Assembly: GCA_018894105.1 (NCBI GenBank)
Contig: CM032119.1
Coordinates: 12,355,246 to 12,419,245, forward strand
Direction of reading: 5' to 3'
DNA length: 64,000 nt
Origin: Jacaranda mimosifolia
Taxonomy: Eukaryota > Streptophyta > Magnoliopsida > Lamiales > Bignoniaceae
Shown here: in pieces, positions 49,901 to 61,430 of the stretch
Layout: each line of letters begins with the position of its first letter
Position numbering within the stretch: the stretch's first letter is position 1
Program-made: the position numbers and the translations under genes
Notes under the pieces: model-generated
The model's database searches: none
Seen by the model: only the letters and a program-made list of their open reading frames with translations
What the model was told of the DNA's origin: nothing

Positions 49901-50149
49901 TTACTGCTGCTAATAGACAGCCGTTTGTGGCTCAATATAGGTTGTCTGATGCTGCTATATGCAACAATATAATATGTATCCCTATGCCATTTATAATGGT
50001 AAAAGGATTTTCTACTTCAATAATTTTGGGAAATCCATTTTTACATTTTCCCAATTACTTCAATTGATAAGAAGGGAATTACCTCTAATCTAGATGGAAA
50101 TGCCATCTACTTTCCCTTCGCAACTACCCCTCAGTTTCATACCATTAAT

Positions 50150-51240
50150 ATGTTAAACTCTCTTATAGAGAAAAAGAAAATTTTTCTTAAATCTTTAAAG
50201 GGTGAAGTTAGTATAAAACAGCTTAAAAGCAAGCTAGAGTGCCCACTAAAGAAAAGATTAATTCTTTTCAAGAATAGGCACAACAACAAATTTCTGCTGA
50301 AATTCCAAATACCTTTTGGCAAAGGAATAAATTTATTGTTTCTCTTCTTTATGAAGAAGGATTTGATGAAAAGAAAATTTCTACCAAGGCTAGACATATA
50401 GCTATGGGTCAACGCCTTTTGGAATTATGTAAAAAGGTTAATGATCTCTTACAAAAGGGTCTTATTAGACAAAGTTACAGTTCATGGAGTTGTCCAGCAT
50501 TTTACGTAGAAAATGCTGCTGAACTCAAGAGAGGAGCTCCTAGAGTAGTAATTAATTATAAATTGCTTAATAAAGCCCTAAAATGGATAAGATATTCATT
50601 ACCAAATAAAAGAGATCTTTTTAACAGGCTTTATCAAGCCAAAATATTTTCAAATTTTGATATGAAATTTGGATATTGGCAAATCTAAATCAAAGAAGAA
50701 GATCGGTAGAGAACAATATTTATTGTACCTTTCAGACACTTTGAGTGGAATGTTATGCCATTCGGGCTTAAGATTGCCCTATCTGAATTTCAACATATTA
50801 TGAATGAAATGTTTAATCCTTAAATAGAATTTACTATTGTCTATATTGATGATGTCGTTGTTTATTCTCTAGACATTGATCAAAATTTCAAACATCTAAA
50901 AACATTTTTAGATGTAACAAAAAGAGTAGGGCTAGTAGTTTTTGCTAAAAAGATGAGCTTAGTCTAGCTTAAAATAAAATTTTTGGGTCACTATATTGAA
51001 AATGGACTTATTAGCCCAATTGAAAGAGCAATTATATTTGTTGAATAGTTCCCAGATGAAATAACTGATAAAAATCAGTTACAAAGATTTTTGGGAAGTT
51101 TGAATTTTGTTTCAGATTTTCATAAAGAAATGGCTTTAGATTGCAAGCTTCTGTTTCAAAGGCTTCACAAGAATCCATTACCTTAGATAGAGGAACACTC
51201 TAAAGTAGCTAGAAAAATCAAAACTAAACCTAAAGAGCTT
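50150..51240 (+). pseudogene. EPRV A reverse transcriptase
   Basis: Open pieces 50150-50401 and 50404-50688 carry the start of the RT palm and fingers, including LIRQSYSSWSCPAFYV and KIFSNFDMKFGYWQI. The polymerase site YIDD is at 50842-50853. Stops break the frame, for example a TAA at 50687 where copy B has CAA, and another at 50821. A conserved RFLGSLNFVSDF thumb motif lies near 51086-51121. It clusters by eye with Caulimoviridae/gypsy-type RTs and is unlike the copia RTs in this window. Confidence 0.85.
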
Positions 51241-51246
51241 CCTTGT

Positions 51247-51740
51247 TTGGCTATTACCAATCAAAACCTTTATAAGGTTGTTGAAACTGATGCTTCAGAA
51301 ATTGGTTATGGAGGAGTTTTAAAGCAACGAATCTCAGAAATCAATACTGAGCAATTAGTTAGATATACATCGGGTTTATGGAACCCAACGCAACAAAATT
51401 ACTCTTCTATCAAGAAAGAATTCTTTCGATAGTATTGTGTGTCACTAAATTTGAAAGTGACTTATTAAATAAAAAGTTCTTAATTAGAACAGATTGTAAA
51501 CATGCTAAAAGTGTTCTTGAAAAGGATGTTAAAAACATCACATATAAGCAAATATTTGCTAGATGGAAAGCATTATTATCATGCTTTGATTTGATATTGA
51601 GCATATTGATGGCTGTAAAAATTCTATTGTTGATTTCCTTACTTGGGAATTTTTGCGAGGACAAAAAGATGCCTAGAAAACCTCTTATTAGGGATAAAGA
51701 TTTCAAACAGCCCAAAAAGGACAAAACTTTGCTAATGTAG
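51247..51740 (+). pseudogene. EPRV A RNase H
   Basis: 51247-51432 starts with NQNLYKVVETDASEIGYGG, the first catalytic Asp of RNase H1-type enzymes in a TDASxxGxGG context, and continues to the NPTQQNYSSIKKE helix with the catalytic Glu. A frame change near 51425 leads into 51378-51740 (LIRTDCKHAKSVLE with a catalytic Asp). The last Asp region (DIEHIDG-type) is in the next frame. Confidence 0.8.
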
Positions 51741-51749
51741 CAAAAGAAG

Positions 51750-52890
51750 GAGCTAAAGCACCTAAGCCTTATAAGGCGAATGAATTCAATAAAGAAGAAT
51801 ATGCTTATTCAATAGATGCATATGAGCTTGCTACACCTCCAGAGGTTGTTAGAAGAAGAAAATTTCCTTTGATCCCATATTCCTGGATTAATATTTATCC
51901 AATAGAACCAACCCTTAAAGGAATGCCCTGATTACATAACTGATATACAACTTGACAAACATTTCCCTTCCATTCATAGGGATGAAAATGTTTACTATTA
52001 TCAAGCTATCTTGACAGAAACATGATCTATCCTTATTGAGTCAGTTGGACGAAATAAGGATGCCATTTCACTCATAAATCACGCTTATAGCAAAATCATC
52101 ATTAAAAGGGTGATAACACTCACTGAGTGGGAAATTCGAGCCCAAGAAGTTAGGTATTTAAAATACTTATATAATCCTAAGAGCCCAAAAATGTTTGATT
52201 ATATGAAAGCTTGGGAATGATCTCTTTTATATGAGAACTTGCAAAAGAAACATAGTTGGTTCTTAATGTTCCAACTAGAAAACCCTTATCAGGTATTTCC
52301 AGCATAGTTTAAAACCTGATTTGCCACTTGGGGAATTAACCTAATCATTTTGCCAAAAAATGTTAAAGAAATATTTTTTTCATTTAGAAAAGCTAATGAG
52401 CTTTCAGGGAATGACATTAAAGTCCTTTTGAGGTTTGCCATTCTTTATGGAGTCCCATGGATTCTCAAATAAGCTTATGCAATAGGAACCCAACGGAAGA
52501 TTAGTTTGGGATTCTACACAAAGAAATATTTCTTATTTAGAAGGGTATTTATTCGATGCTAGAACAAGTTTGAGTTCTTCAACGAAGAAAGTACCTATGC
52601 AAGGAAAGAGATTATTCATCTTACTCTAGTTCTCACAAAAGAGAATAATTCTCAAACCAAATCAGGACAAGCATTCAAAGAAACCATGTCCAAACTATCC
52701 TGAGAGGATGCCATGAAACTTTTTGAGGAATTATTTGGCAAAAAAGAGGGGAAAGGGAAGGAGAAGATGAACGATAGTGATGAAAACCCCTTTGGTGGCC
52801 CCATTGCACAAGACCCTTATAATGGTGACTCTGATTAGGTAATAGCTGACCTCACATCTTACTTAGGAGAAGGCAGTAGCTTGTAAAAAC
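51750..52890 (+). pseudogene. EPRV A C-terminal region downstream of RNase H
   Basis: A broken coding stretch, readable with several stops, with PYSWINIYPIEPTLKGMP near 51880-51930 and an acidic tail around 52790-52860 (GGPIAQDPYNGDSD-type). In florendoviruses a separate second ORF and in petuviruses the end of the single ORF occupy this place; which applies here cannot be decided. Its last ~130 bp recur at 53280-53400. Copy B lacks everything beyond the equivalent of position 51955. Confidence 0.6.
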
Positions 52891-52914
52891 TATGTGATTT
52901 TTCCTTAAAGGAAT

Positions 52915-53274
52915 AAAGAAGAATGATTGATCCTAATCTAGAAGGAATAAAATAAAAAGTAGTATGAAATGAATTATTATGTTCCGGATGTATTGTATAA
53001 TAAAAAGTTGTTTTATTATTTTTGAAGTCCACAGCTTGATTCTCCTCTATAAAAGAGGATGTTTAATAGGAAGAGGACAGAGTAAAATTTTATCGGCTTT
53101 ATATTTATCAGTTGTATGCATTCTTGCTTTGTAAGAAGTTCATGTACAATTTCTCTCATCCTGTTTAATGTAAGTTTATTTATGGAATGAGTTAAAGTAT
53201 TTATATCTGCGCACTCTTTAAATTATAGAATATTTTATTCCATCCGACTTATAGTCGACAAGATTTTTATATTC
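52915..53274 (+). repeat. EPRV A right-hand intergenic repeat
   Basis: Direct repeat of 45716-46074 at a spacing of 7199 bp, so copy A is more than one genome unit long. It includes the TATA box CTATAAAAG (53047-53055). The match ends at TTTTTATATT, about 13 bases short of where the primer site would begin. This is near the tRNA-primed discontinuity of the viral DNA. Confidence 0.85.
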
Positions 53275-53710
53275 CTATGAAGGAGAAGATGAACAATAGT
53301 GATGAAGACCCCTTTCGTGGCCCCATGGTGCAAGACCCTTATGAGTGTTACTTTGATGAGGTCATGGCTGACCTCACATCTCACTTAGGAGGAGACAGCT
53401 GCTGCAAAGACCACCTGATTTGTCCTTAAAGGAACAAAGAAGAATTATTGATCCTTATCTTGAAGGAATAAAGTAAAAAGTAGTCTGAAAAGAATTATTA
53501 TATTTCGGATGTATTGTATAATAAAAAGTTGTTTTATTATTTGTGAAGTCCGCAACTTGATTCCCCTATATAAAGAGGATGTTTAGATAGGAAAATAGTA
53601 GAGTAAAAGTTTATCAATTGTATGCATTCTTGCTTTGTAAGAAGTTCCTATACAATTTCTCTCACCCTGTTTAATGTAATTTTTATTTATGAAATAAATT
53701 AAAGTATTTG
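53275..53710 (+). repeat. Extra EPRV fragment: 3' coding end plus intergenic region
   Basis: 53280-53400 repeats the C-terminal coding end (GAGAAGATGAACAATAGTGA as at 52760), and 53436-53710 repeats most of the intergenic region with TATA CTATATAAAG (53566-53575). It stops at AAAGTATTTG, where copy B starts in the opposite orientation. It is a partial third viral copy in direct orientation with A. Confidence 0.85.
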
Positions 53711-56700
53711 TCAAGGTGCATATCAGCCATGTAATCAGGGTGTATTCCTTTAAGGGTTGGATCTATTGGATAAATATTAATCCAAGAATGTAGGATAAAA
53801 GGAAATTTTCTTCATTTAACATCCTCTGGAGGTGTAGCAAGCTCATAAGCATCTGCTGAATAAGCATCTTCTTCTTTATCGAATTCATTCACCTTATAAG
53901 GCTCAGGAGGTTTAGCTCATTCTTTTACTACATTAGCAAAGATCTTGTCCCTTTTGGATTGTTTAAACTCTTTATCCCTAATAAGGGATTTTCTGGGCAT
54001 CTTTTTATCCCTACAAAAATTCCTGAGAAAAGAAATTAGCAATAGAATTTTTACAGCCATCAATATGCTCAATATCAAATTCAAAGCATGATAATAATAC
54101 TTGCCATCTAGCAAATATTTGCTTAGATGCGATGTTTTTAACATCCTTTTCCATGACACTTTTAGTAGGTTTACAATTTGTTCTAATTAAGAACTTTTTA
54201 TTTAATAAGCCACTTTCAAATTTAGTGACACATAATACTATCAAAAGAATTTATTTCTTGATAGTCGAGTAATTTTGTTGCGTTGAGTTCCATAAACCCG
54301 ATGTGTATCTAACTAATTGCTCAGTATTGGTTTTTGAGATTCGTCGCTTTAAAACTCCTCCATAACCAATTTCTGAAGCATCAGTTTCAACAACCTTATA
54401 AAGGAATGTTCTTAGATGTTTGAAAATGTTCCAAAATGTTCTTAGATGGCAAAAACTGCTAGCCCTGCTCTTTTTGTTATATCTAAAAATGTTCTTAAAT
54501 GTTTGAAATTTTGATTAATGTCTTGAGAATAAACAACGACATCATCAATATAGGCAATAGTAAATTCCATATAAGGATTAAATACTTCATTCATAATATG
54601 TTGAAATTCAGATGGGGCATTCTTAAACCCGAATGGCATAACATTCCACTCAAAGTGTCTGAAAGGTACAGTAAATGTTGTTTTGTGCCAATCTTCTTCT
54701 TTGATTTGGATTTGCCAATATCCAAATTTCATATCAAATTTTGAAAATATTTTGGCTTGATAAAGCCTATCAAAAAGATCCCTTTTATTTGGTAATGGAT
54801 ATCTTATCCATTTTAGGACTTTATTAAGTGGTTTATAATTAATTACTAGTCTAGGAGCTTTCTCTTTCGAGTTCAGCAACATTTTCTACGTAAAATGCTG
54901 ATCAGCTCCACGGACTATAACTTTGTCTCATAAGACCTTTTTGTAAGAGATCACTGATCTCCTTTTTACATAATTTCAAATAGTGTTGATCCATAGCTAT
55001 AGGTCTAGCCTTGGTAGAAATTTTCTTTTCATCAAATCCTTCTTCATAAGGAAGAGAAATAATAAATTTATTCCTTTGCCAAAAGGTATTAGGAATTTTA
55101 GCACAAATTTGTTGTTGCGCTTGTTCTTGAAAAGAATTAATCTTTTCTTTAGTTTTGGGCACTCTAGCTTGCTTTTAAGCTATTTTATACTAACTTCACC
55201 CTTTAAGAATTTAAGAAGGTTTTCCTTTTTCTCTATAAGAGAGTTTAACATATTACTTGTATGAAACCGGGGGTAGTTGTGAAGGGAAAGTAGATGGCAT
55301 TTCCATCCAGATAAGAGGTAACTCCCTTCTCATCAATTGAAGTAATTAGGAAAAGCAAATGTAAAAATGGATTTCCCAAAATCACCGAAGTAGACAATCC
55401 TTTTACCATTATAAATGGCATAGGAATCCGTATTCCATTGTTGCATATAGCCACATCAGACAACTTATATTGAACAACAAACAGTTGCCTATTAGCAGCA
55501 GTAACTACTTGGGTTGTTTTACTATAATATCTGCTCTTGAATCCACGATGGCTTCTACTTCCAATGAGAATTCTTTATTTACTACTAAGGTGACCTTAGT
55601 AAACCATTTTTGGGATATAACCCTATCAACAGTGTTAATCCACTGGAATTTTTCTAGTTCTTTTCCGGAGATATGATTTATTTCTTTGGTTTCTTTCTCT
55701 TTATCATCTGAAGTATCAAATTCTTCTTTGTTAGAAGATGAAACTTGATTTGTTTCTAAATAAGATACTTTGACTATTAAGTCTGTTATTTCAGATTTAA
55801 TCTGATTTATCTCAACTTTAAGCTCTTGTATCGTTATTTCTCTAACTACTGGGTTTTTTAATCTTTCCAAATTTTTTTGAAAAGAGTAGGATTCATCAAA
55901 AATTTTGACCTTTTGATAGAGCTTAGTCTCTTTTTTTTCTTTTGGTTTTTAAACCAAATAAGTTTCTAAGGCTTTTCTTTTCTTGATTTGATCCTCTATT
56001 TGATCTATGAGATCGCGGATAAAATTTTCATCCCTAGTAAGCGTATTAATGCTTAAACCAAATGCTTTTGCAAAGCAAGTGTTGCATTCGCATCCTTCTT
56101 TATAGCTAGAAAGTGGCTATTCTTCGGTTTCTTCTTCAGAAGAATCTGAAGTTTCTTTAGAGAATTATTCTCTTTCTGAGTCTTTGCCTAGAACTTGTAC
56201 TTCAAAATCCTCTCTTTCTTCACTTAGGAGAATTGCCTGTAAGGCTTTCTTTAAATCTTCACTAATATCTAGTGATTGGATTTTTCTTATTACCTAACAT
56301 TTGTTGGCGTAATGGACAATTATACCACATTTATGGCAAATTACCATTTTCTTTTTCTTCTCATAAAAAGATGATAATGTTTCTTGACGCTTAGCATCTT
56401 TTTGTTCTTTATGATGTTTCTTTTCCTTTTTATGATTCCTATAAGACTTTTTATTTTTGTGATGATGTTAGCATCTTTACGTTTCTTATGTTTTTCCCTT
56501 TTAGGAAATTCAATTGGTTGATAACCAATCTGTTCGTAGAAGTCACCAATAATTTCTTTATTATAAAGCGCTTGTTGTTCTAACTGCTGCTTTAATTTAA
56601 TATCATTGCAGAGGCTGATTTCTTCTGCCATAACATCGAAGGCATGATCTTCATAAGTCATCTGTGAATATGGAATTATTCCGCTAAATTTAGCTTTAAA

Positions 56701-59471
56701 TTTGTTTCTGATCCTTTCTGCAAATAAAGGAGGTAGACCTAATATGAACTTTTCTTTCCAGAAGTCCATATGGCAATCAGATCTGGTCATAACCTTAGAA
56801 AAAACACATCTTTATACCAAGAAAAATGGGATAAGGTAGGACACATGAGACTCATAAGTTGCTCTTGTGTTCGATCCTTTTGGAGCTCATTAGTTCCAAT
56901 AAAATGAGACGTTATTGTATAAATAAGCATATTAACAACATATGTTGTTTCTTCTTGGATGTTGGGATACCTAATAAATTCTTCAAAGATATCTCTTTTG
57001 GTAATTTCTGACGAATAAAAATCCCTCCATCCTTGAAGTTGTCTAGTAAATCTAGTAACAATTGCCATAGCAATTTGCTTGTCATCATTACCTTCTATTT
57101 TTGCTGCTGTTGCAAACATAAGCATAAATTTGATGACAGTTTTGATATTATATTCTGACATGCCATCTATATTCCATTCGACAATAGAAGTTCCGTTGAA
57201 TTGAGCAAACTCCAATTTTTCTTCTAGCTGAAGATCCATTGGAGTTGGCCTTGGATAAAACGGTTTAACTGTTGATACATTCTTTTTGAATGCCATTATG
57301 TTAACTTCAACTTGTTCTTTAAGATCATGTTTTTTAAAGGAGTACCATTTCTTTCCTCTTGGTTAAGAGTAGTAATAATTTCCTTTTGTTTTTTTTTTCC
57401 CAGAAACTTTAAGTTTCTAGAGTTTGACGATTAATTCTTCTATAAATCTGGAATCTTTTCTGGTCTCTAAATAAGATTTTCCATCTTTAAGATTTGGAGG
57501 TGGTTTTAGTAGGACTAAATCTACTTTAGCTGCTACTAATGTTGCAACTTTAGAGGATTCGCCCTTTTCGACCACCTTTGTTGGATCATAGCTCATAGTA
57601 GCTACAATTTTTTCAATTCTAGAGGTCTGTTGACCAATAGATTGAAGATACATATTAGTGTAGTTATTTTGCTCTGCAAGATGATTAATGTCACTATTGA
57701 GCTTTCCCTTATAAGGGACAGCATTGGCTTCACAATTATCATGACATATTTTTACAGACCTTAAAGGCCTTCCATTTCCTGTTAAATACATTGGATAAGA
57801 TTCTTCTAAAAAGTTTATAAACTTTTGTTCAAAGAAGTCAAGGAAAATTCTTCCCTTTTTCTTCCATCTTTCTTCGATCCATTCAAAGAAATCTTGATGG
57901 ACTAGATCTTCCTCATATTGCTTAATATAGCACCTTTGTTGTCTTGGACTCTAATAAGTCAAGAACCATTTTTTCTTCAGCTCATTAGCTGGTTTGTCAA
58001 GGCTCTTCTGAACTCTTCTAGGAAACTCAACTTCATTAGATATAGTGAATATAGTATATCCCATATCTGATTCGGTTAGTGAGGTTAGCCTGGGAGTTTT
58101 TCCTTGACTGGATTCGGGCATTTCAATCAAATATTATGGCTGGTTTACTTGTTCTTTAGTTTTTCTTACCCTGAAGTTGTCAAGAAGAGTTCTTTCCTTA
58201 TCCAACGAAGGAACTGAAGATGTAGAAAACCTTGCTGGATTAAGTGGCTGAGACCTTTGTCCCATATTAAGCCTGACTTTTCTATCTTGTGAAAATTTAA
58301 TTTCCACATATTGGATAATTTGCTTTACCTACCTAGCTCTGCCTTTTCAGGTCTAGTGATACTTTCCACCATCCAAGATGTGGGAAGATTGATCTGATCC
58401 CAAGAAATAGTTTTTGGGACATCAACATTGCTTTTAACACGATCTATAATGAAGAGAGTAGTTTCTCTTCTTTTTGAGCTTATTTGGTCTAGGTTAATCC
58501 TTAATTTAGGAATAATGGTGTTCATTACTTTATAATGAACTTGATATACCAAGGAGACATGGCTAGTGGCTTCGTCCATATCATATCCATGAGTTCTAAT
58601 ATTTAATACTAATGCATCCAAAATATTTAAATCATGGATTCCCACCGAGAAATCGGGAAAACATCTAAAGTAGATTGGTCCTTCACATAAAGAGGTTTCC
58701 ACAACTCCTAATAAGGAATCTTCAAATTTGTTATGGCGTTGATCACAAACTATAACTAAAGTGTCTGTATTAAGCCCTGAGGTTGCAGTCCTACTTGGAC
58801 CAACCCAATATGCAAATAGCAATACCTTTTCCTATGTGCCTCAATTAGGCTTTTAGAGAGCAAATAAATTGTATCACCCATCCTTTTAAGGGAATTCTTT
58901 TTTCTACTGTCTTTATGACATAGTCTGATTTGAAATCAAAAAATTCGACTTCATAAACCTGATTATGCTTATATTTTGGCAACTTCTAATGCTAGAGGTT
59001 TTTCTCAAAGTTTTTAGAGATAATAATCTCTTCATTCATCTTTGAGCTATTAGCCCTAAAAGATTCTTCCTTATCAGATCCATTAGATCTCCTAGATGCA
59101 AATTTGAATAATATTTCCATAGTTTAACTGTTATCACTGTCAACGATTTAAATGCCGCTCACACCCTCCAATGGTCTTTTGCCAACACAGGCCTTACTGT
59201 TTGGCAAAATGCGACTATGGGTTTCCCATTTCAAACAGTAAAGTTTGAGTTTTTTTTTCAAAATCTGGTCTGTAAGACTGTTATGGACTTGATAAGTCCT
59301 GAATTAAACTTGGCTTTGATATCAAATATAAAATTGATAAGATGATGAATGGCTCTCTTCCTATCTAAAATCCTCTTTTATAGAGGAGAATCAAGTTGCG
59401 GACTTAAAAAATAATATAACAACTTTTTATTATACAATACATCCAAAACATAATAATTTTTAAAAACATAA
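53711..59471 (-). pseudogene. EPRV copy B, inverted, incomplete
   Basis: Minus-strand copy equivalent to A from the intergenic region to about A position 51955. Main open pieces in reading order: 58822-58325 (movement region), 57791-57417 (linker with LTGNGRPLR), 57296-56787 and 56790-56341 (coat), knuckle CHKCGIIVHYANKC near 56340-56298 (all four ligands kept), 55870-55505 (coil and protease with DSRAD), 55162-54902 and 54882-54442 (RT with YIDD at 54552-54541), 54244-53917 (RNase H). About 0.3 kb between RT and RNase H is deleted around 54415-54480, with a small GTTCTTAGATG repeat at the scar. It is less interrupted than A but is not a complete frame. Confidence 0.85.
59300..59471 (-). promoter_or_regulatory. 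EPRV B intergenic region, partial
   Basis: Inverted and shortened version of 45716-46092: TATA box TATAAAAG on the minus strand at 59382-59375, CCGCAACTTGATTCTCC before it, and a damaged primer site near 59335-59320. A ~150 bp portion between TATA and primer site present in A is missing. The sequence passes into outer copia LTR at about 59472. Confidence 0.75.
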
Positions 59472-59651
59472 GGACAAATTATTTTCTATTAAAGCACATG
59501 ATTTACTTACCTCAAATTAGGATACTAATCACCCTAAATCGGGCCACTATGATTTTATCCTTTATAGGCCTTTTAATTTTGACAATTTAATCTCCCAAAT
59601 CAAGGTTATAATTTTTAAGTAAAAAAAGGATAAAATCTTATGGAACTTTCC
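59472..59651 (-). repeat. Outer copia 5' LTR, last part
   Basis: Matches 36190-36374 in order: TTTCTATTAAAG, ATTTACTTACCTCAAATTAG, ACTAATCACC.TAAATC.GG, GGCCTTTTAATTTTG, AATCAAGGTTATAATTTTTA and GGATAAAATCTTA. The first ~30 bases repeat the end of the left LTR part, giving the duplication that flanks the viral locus. Confidence 0.85.
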
Positions 59652-61399
59652 CAATAAAAGCTTTGAAAAGTGACGATTAAATTATTTCCTTTTACTGTGC
59701 TGATCAATAATCACTGTAATGGGGATATTGAAATTTTTATATAAAATGCTTTGAAAACAAAAATATAATTTTATTGACCCATTTGATTTAATTTCTTTTT
59801 ATTTTAAGAAAAAAAGTCCAATATTTGAGAAATTTTAATGTCTATGTATTAAGTGAAATAAAAATATCGAAGCTCTTAAAAGTATGAACATATTGAGCGA
59901 ACATGTCATGTATGAGCATGGAATTATGTTCGTCTTATACAAGTTAAAACATCTTAAAGCGAAAATTATACTAATTTGTCAATTAACGCAAAACTCTTCA
60001 CTAGTTTAAGAGATATATATATATATATACACTAATTTATATGCTGATTATAAAGAGTACCAATTAAAAGGAAGAAAAACATTAACCTGCTACAAGGTGC
60101 AACCAAAATAATTAAGTCCAATTTTGAATTTTCCTTTGGAACAATTTATTTTATTTTATTTATTTATTTATTTATTTATTTAATCTCTTAGGACATTAAA
60201 TAAAACACGCTACACCTTTCGGCCTAGGGAGGACCTCAAACTTCATGTGACTTTCATTTAATTTAATTTGGTGTAGGAGCAAAGCCATCGGGCATGTGGC
60301 TTTCTTTGTATAAACGGGATGTCTTGTCTCCCCCGTGTTCTCTGCATTTAAACACACCTTAACAACACATGATGGACATTTACTTGTAATAGTGACTAGT
60401 GAGTTTAATAATTTTCTTTGCGGGTTTATTAATTTTTTTTTTATATTTTTAATTATTCTGTTTGGTCAAATCCAGGCCAAAATTCGCTCCAACATTTAAG
60501 TAAAGAAATTATAACACACAACTAACTTTAGCATTGTCAAAGTTTGGTGCATCTTTCATCATCACAGTGAATGCTACTTTGCAATTATAACACCGGACAC
60601 TATAGCATGCTCTTGGCCTGGGGTGCTGTAATCATTTTCTTTGCCAAATAGTTGTCTTAATTTAAGTAATTTAGATTTATGCACCCACAATTCATTCTTA
60701 ACAAATCCGACATCATAAAAATTATGTTGGACATTAAGAGGAGACAATATCAAGTAGTAGCACCAAATATTAGAGACTAAAGATAATGAAAAAAAACATT
60801 AGAACTCATATAGTGTTGTGTGACAGTGTGAGTCAACGCACAAGTTCCCCTCTTACCGTCCGTCCTAATTAGTTGCATTAATATTTTTGAGGGTCGAGAA
60901 TCGAGGAGGAGCCATCAAAACACACACACATATAATCATAAAAAGAATTTCAAGTTCAAATAAAATAATAAAATCCAATTAAATGAAATATATTGAGCTT
61001 TGAAAATCATTCTACTTCAAAAACAATAATTTTCAAGTGAACTTAAGTCCTATCCACATAATTTTTAGTTAGACTAGAGTGTTCAAATACTCCAAATTCA
61101 TTTATTAACGACATCTTCTTTCACAATACTTTAAATAATTTTAATTTAATTATATCAAAATTGAATTAAGAAGTGAAACGATACGAGTTTTCTAACAAAT
61201 TTTTTATGTATGTATATATGGATAAGGAAAAGAAAAATAATGTTGGCATCGAATTAGGTTTTCATACATATGCATTGATACCTCCGTATTCACATGGAGG
61301 CACACCTATAATTGTGAATAATTAAACGCATTTTACTGTCAAAAACCGAAATGCTTGTTTTATTGCCTGCACCACCAAACAAAGGATAGGACAGTGGTG

Positions 61400-61430
<31 letters not shown>

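Larger units (their letters stand above)
45716..59471. mobile_element. Endogenous pararetrovirus locus, inverted pair
   Basis: A petuvirus/florendovirus-like (Caulimoviridae) integration: copy A on plus (45716-53274), an extra fragment (53275-53710) and copy B on minus (53711-59471). Features seen are the initiator-Met tRNA primer site, 30K-type movement protein, coat region with a CCHC knuckle, DSG protease, YIDD reverse transcriptase and RNase H in a single order, with no integrase. The locus splits the outer copia 5' LTR and is flanked by a ~30 bp duplication of LTR sequence (about 45682-45715 and 59473-59506). All coding parts carry stops and frameshifts, so as it stands neither copy can make the polyprotein. 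Confidence 0.88.
27635..59651 (-). mobile_element. Outer Ty1/copia element, heavily interrupted
   Basis: A minus-strand copia element forms the shell of the whole 32 kb complex. Its 3' LTR is 27635-27895 plus 36154-36374 (split by a second copia). Internal DNA runs 36375-44662, with the polypurine tract GTGGGAGAA just inside 36374 and gag-pol relics at 40505-37015. Its 5' LTR starts at 44663 and its last part is 59472-59651, split by a hAT-like element and by the pararetrovirus locus. The two LTRs match in order: CAACACGACAC, TGTGTGTATGTGTAA, ATTAACTTTAAT, CTATTAAAGTA, CAAATTAG, CCTTTTAATTTTG-type blocks. Outer target duplication was not found, and the extreme ends are approximate by a few bases. 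Confidence 0.8.
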
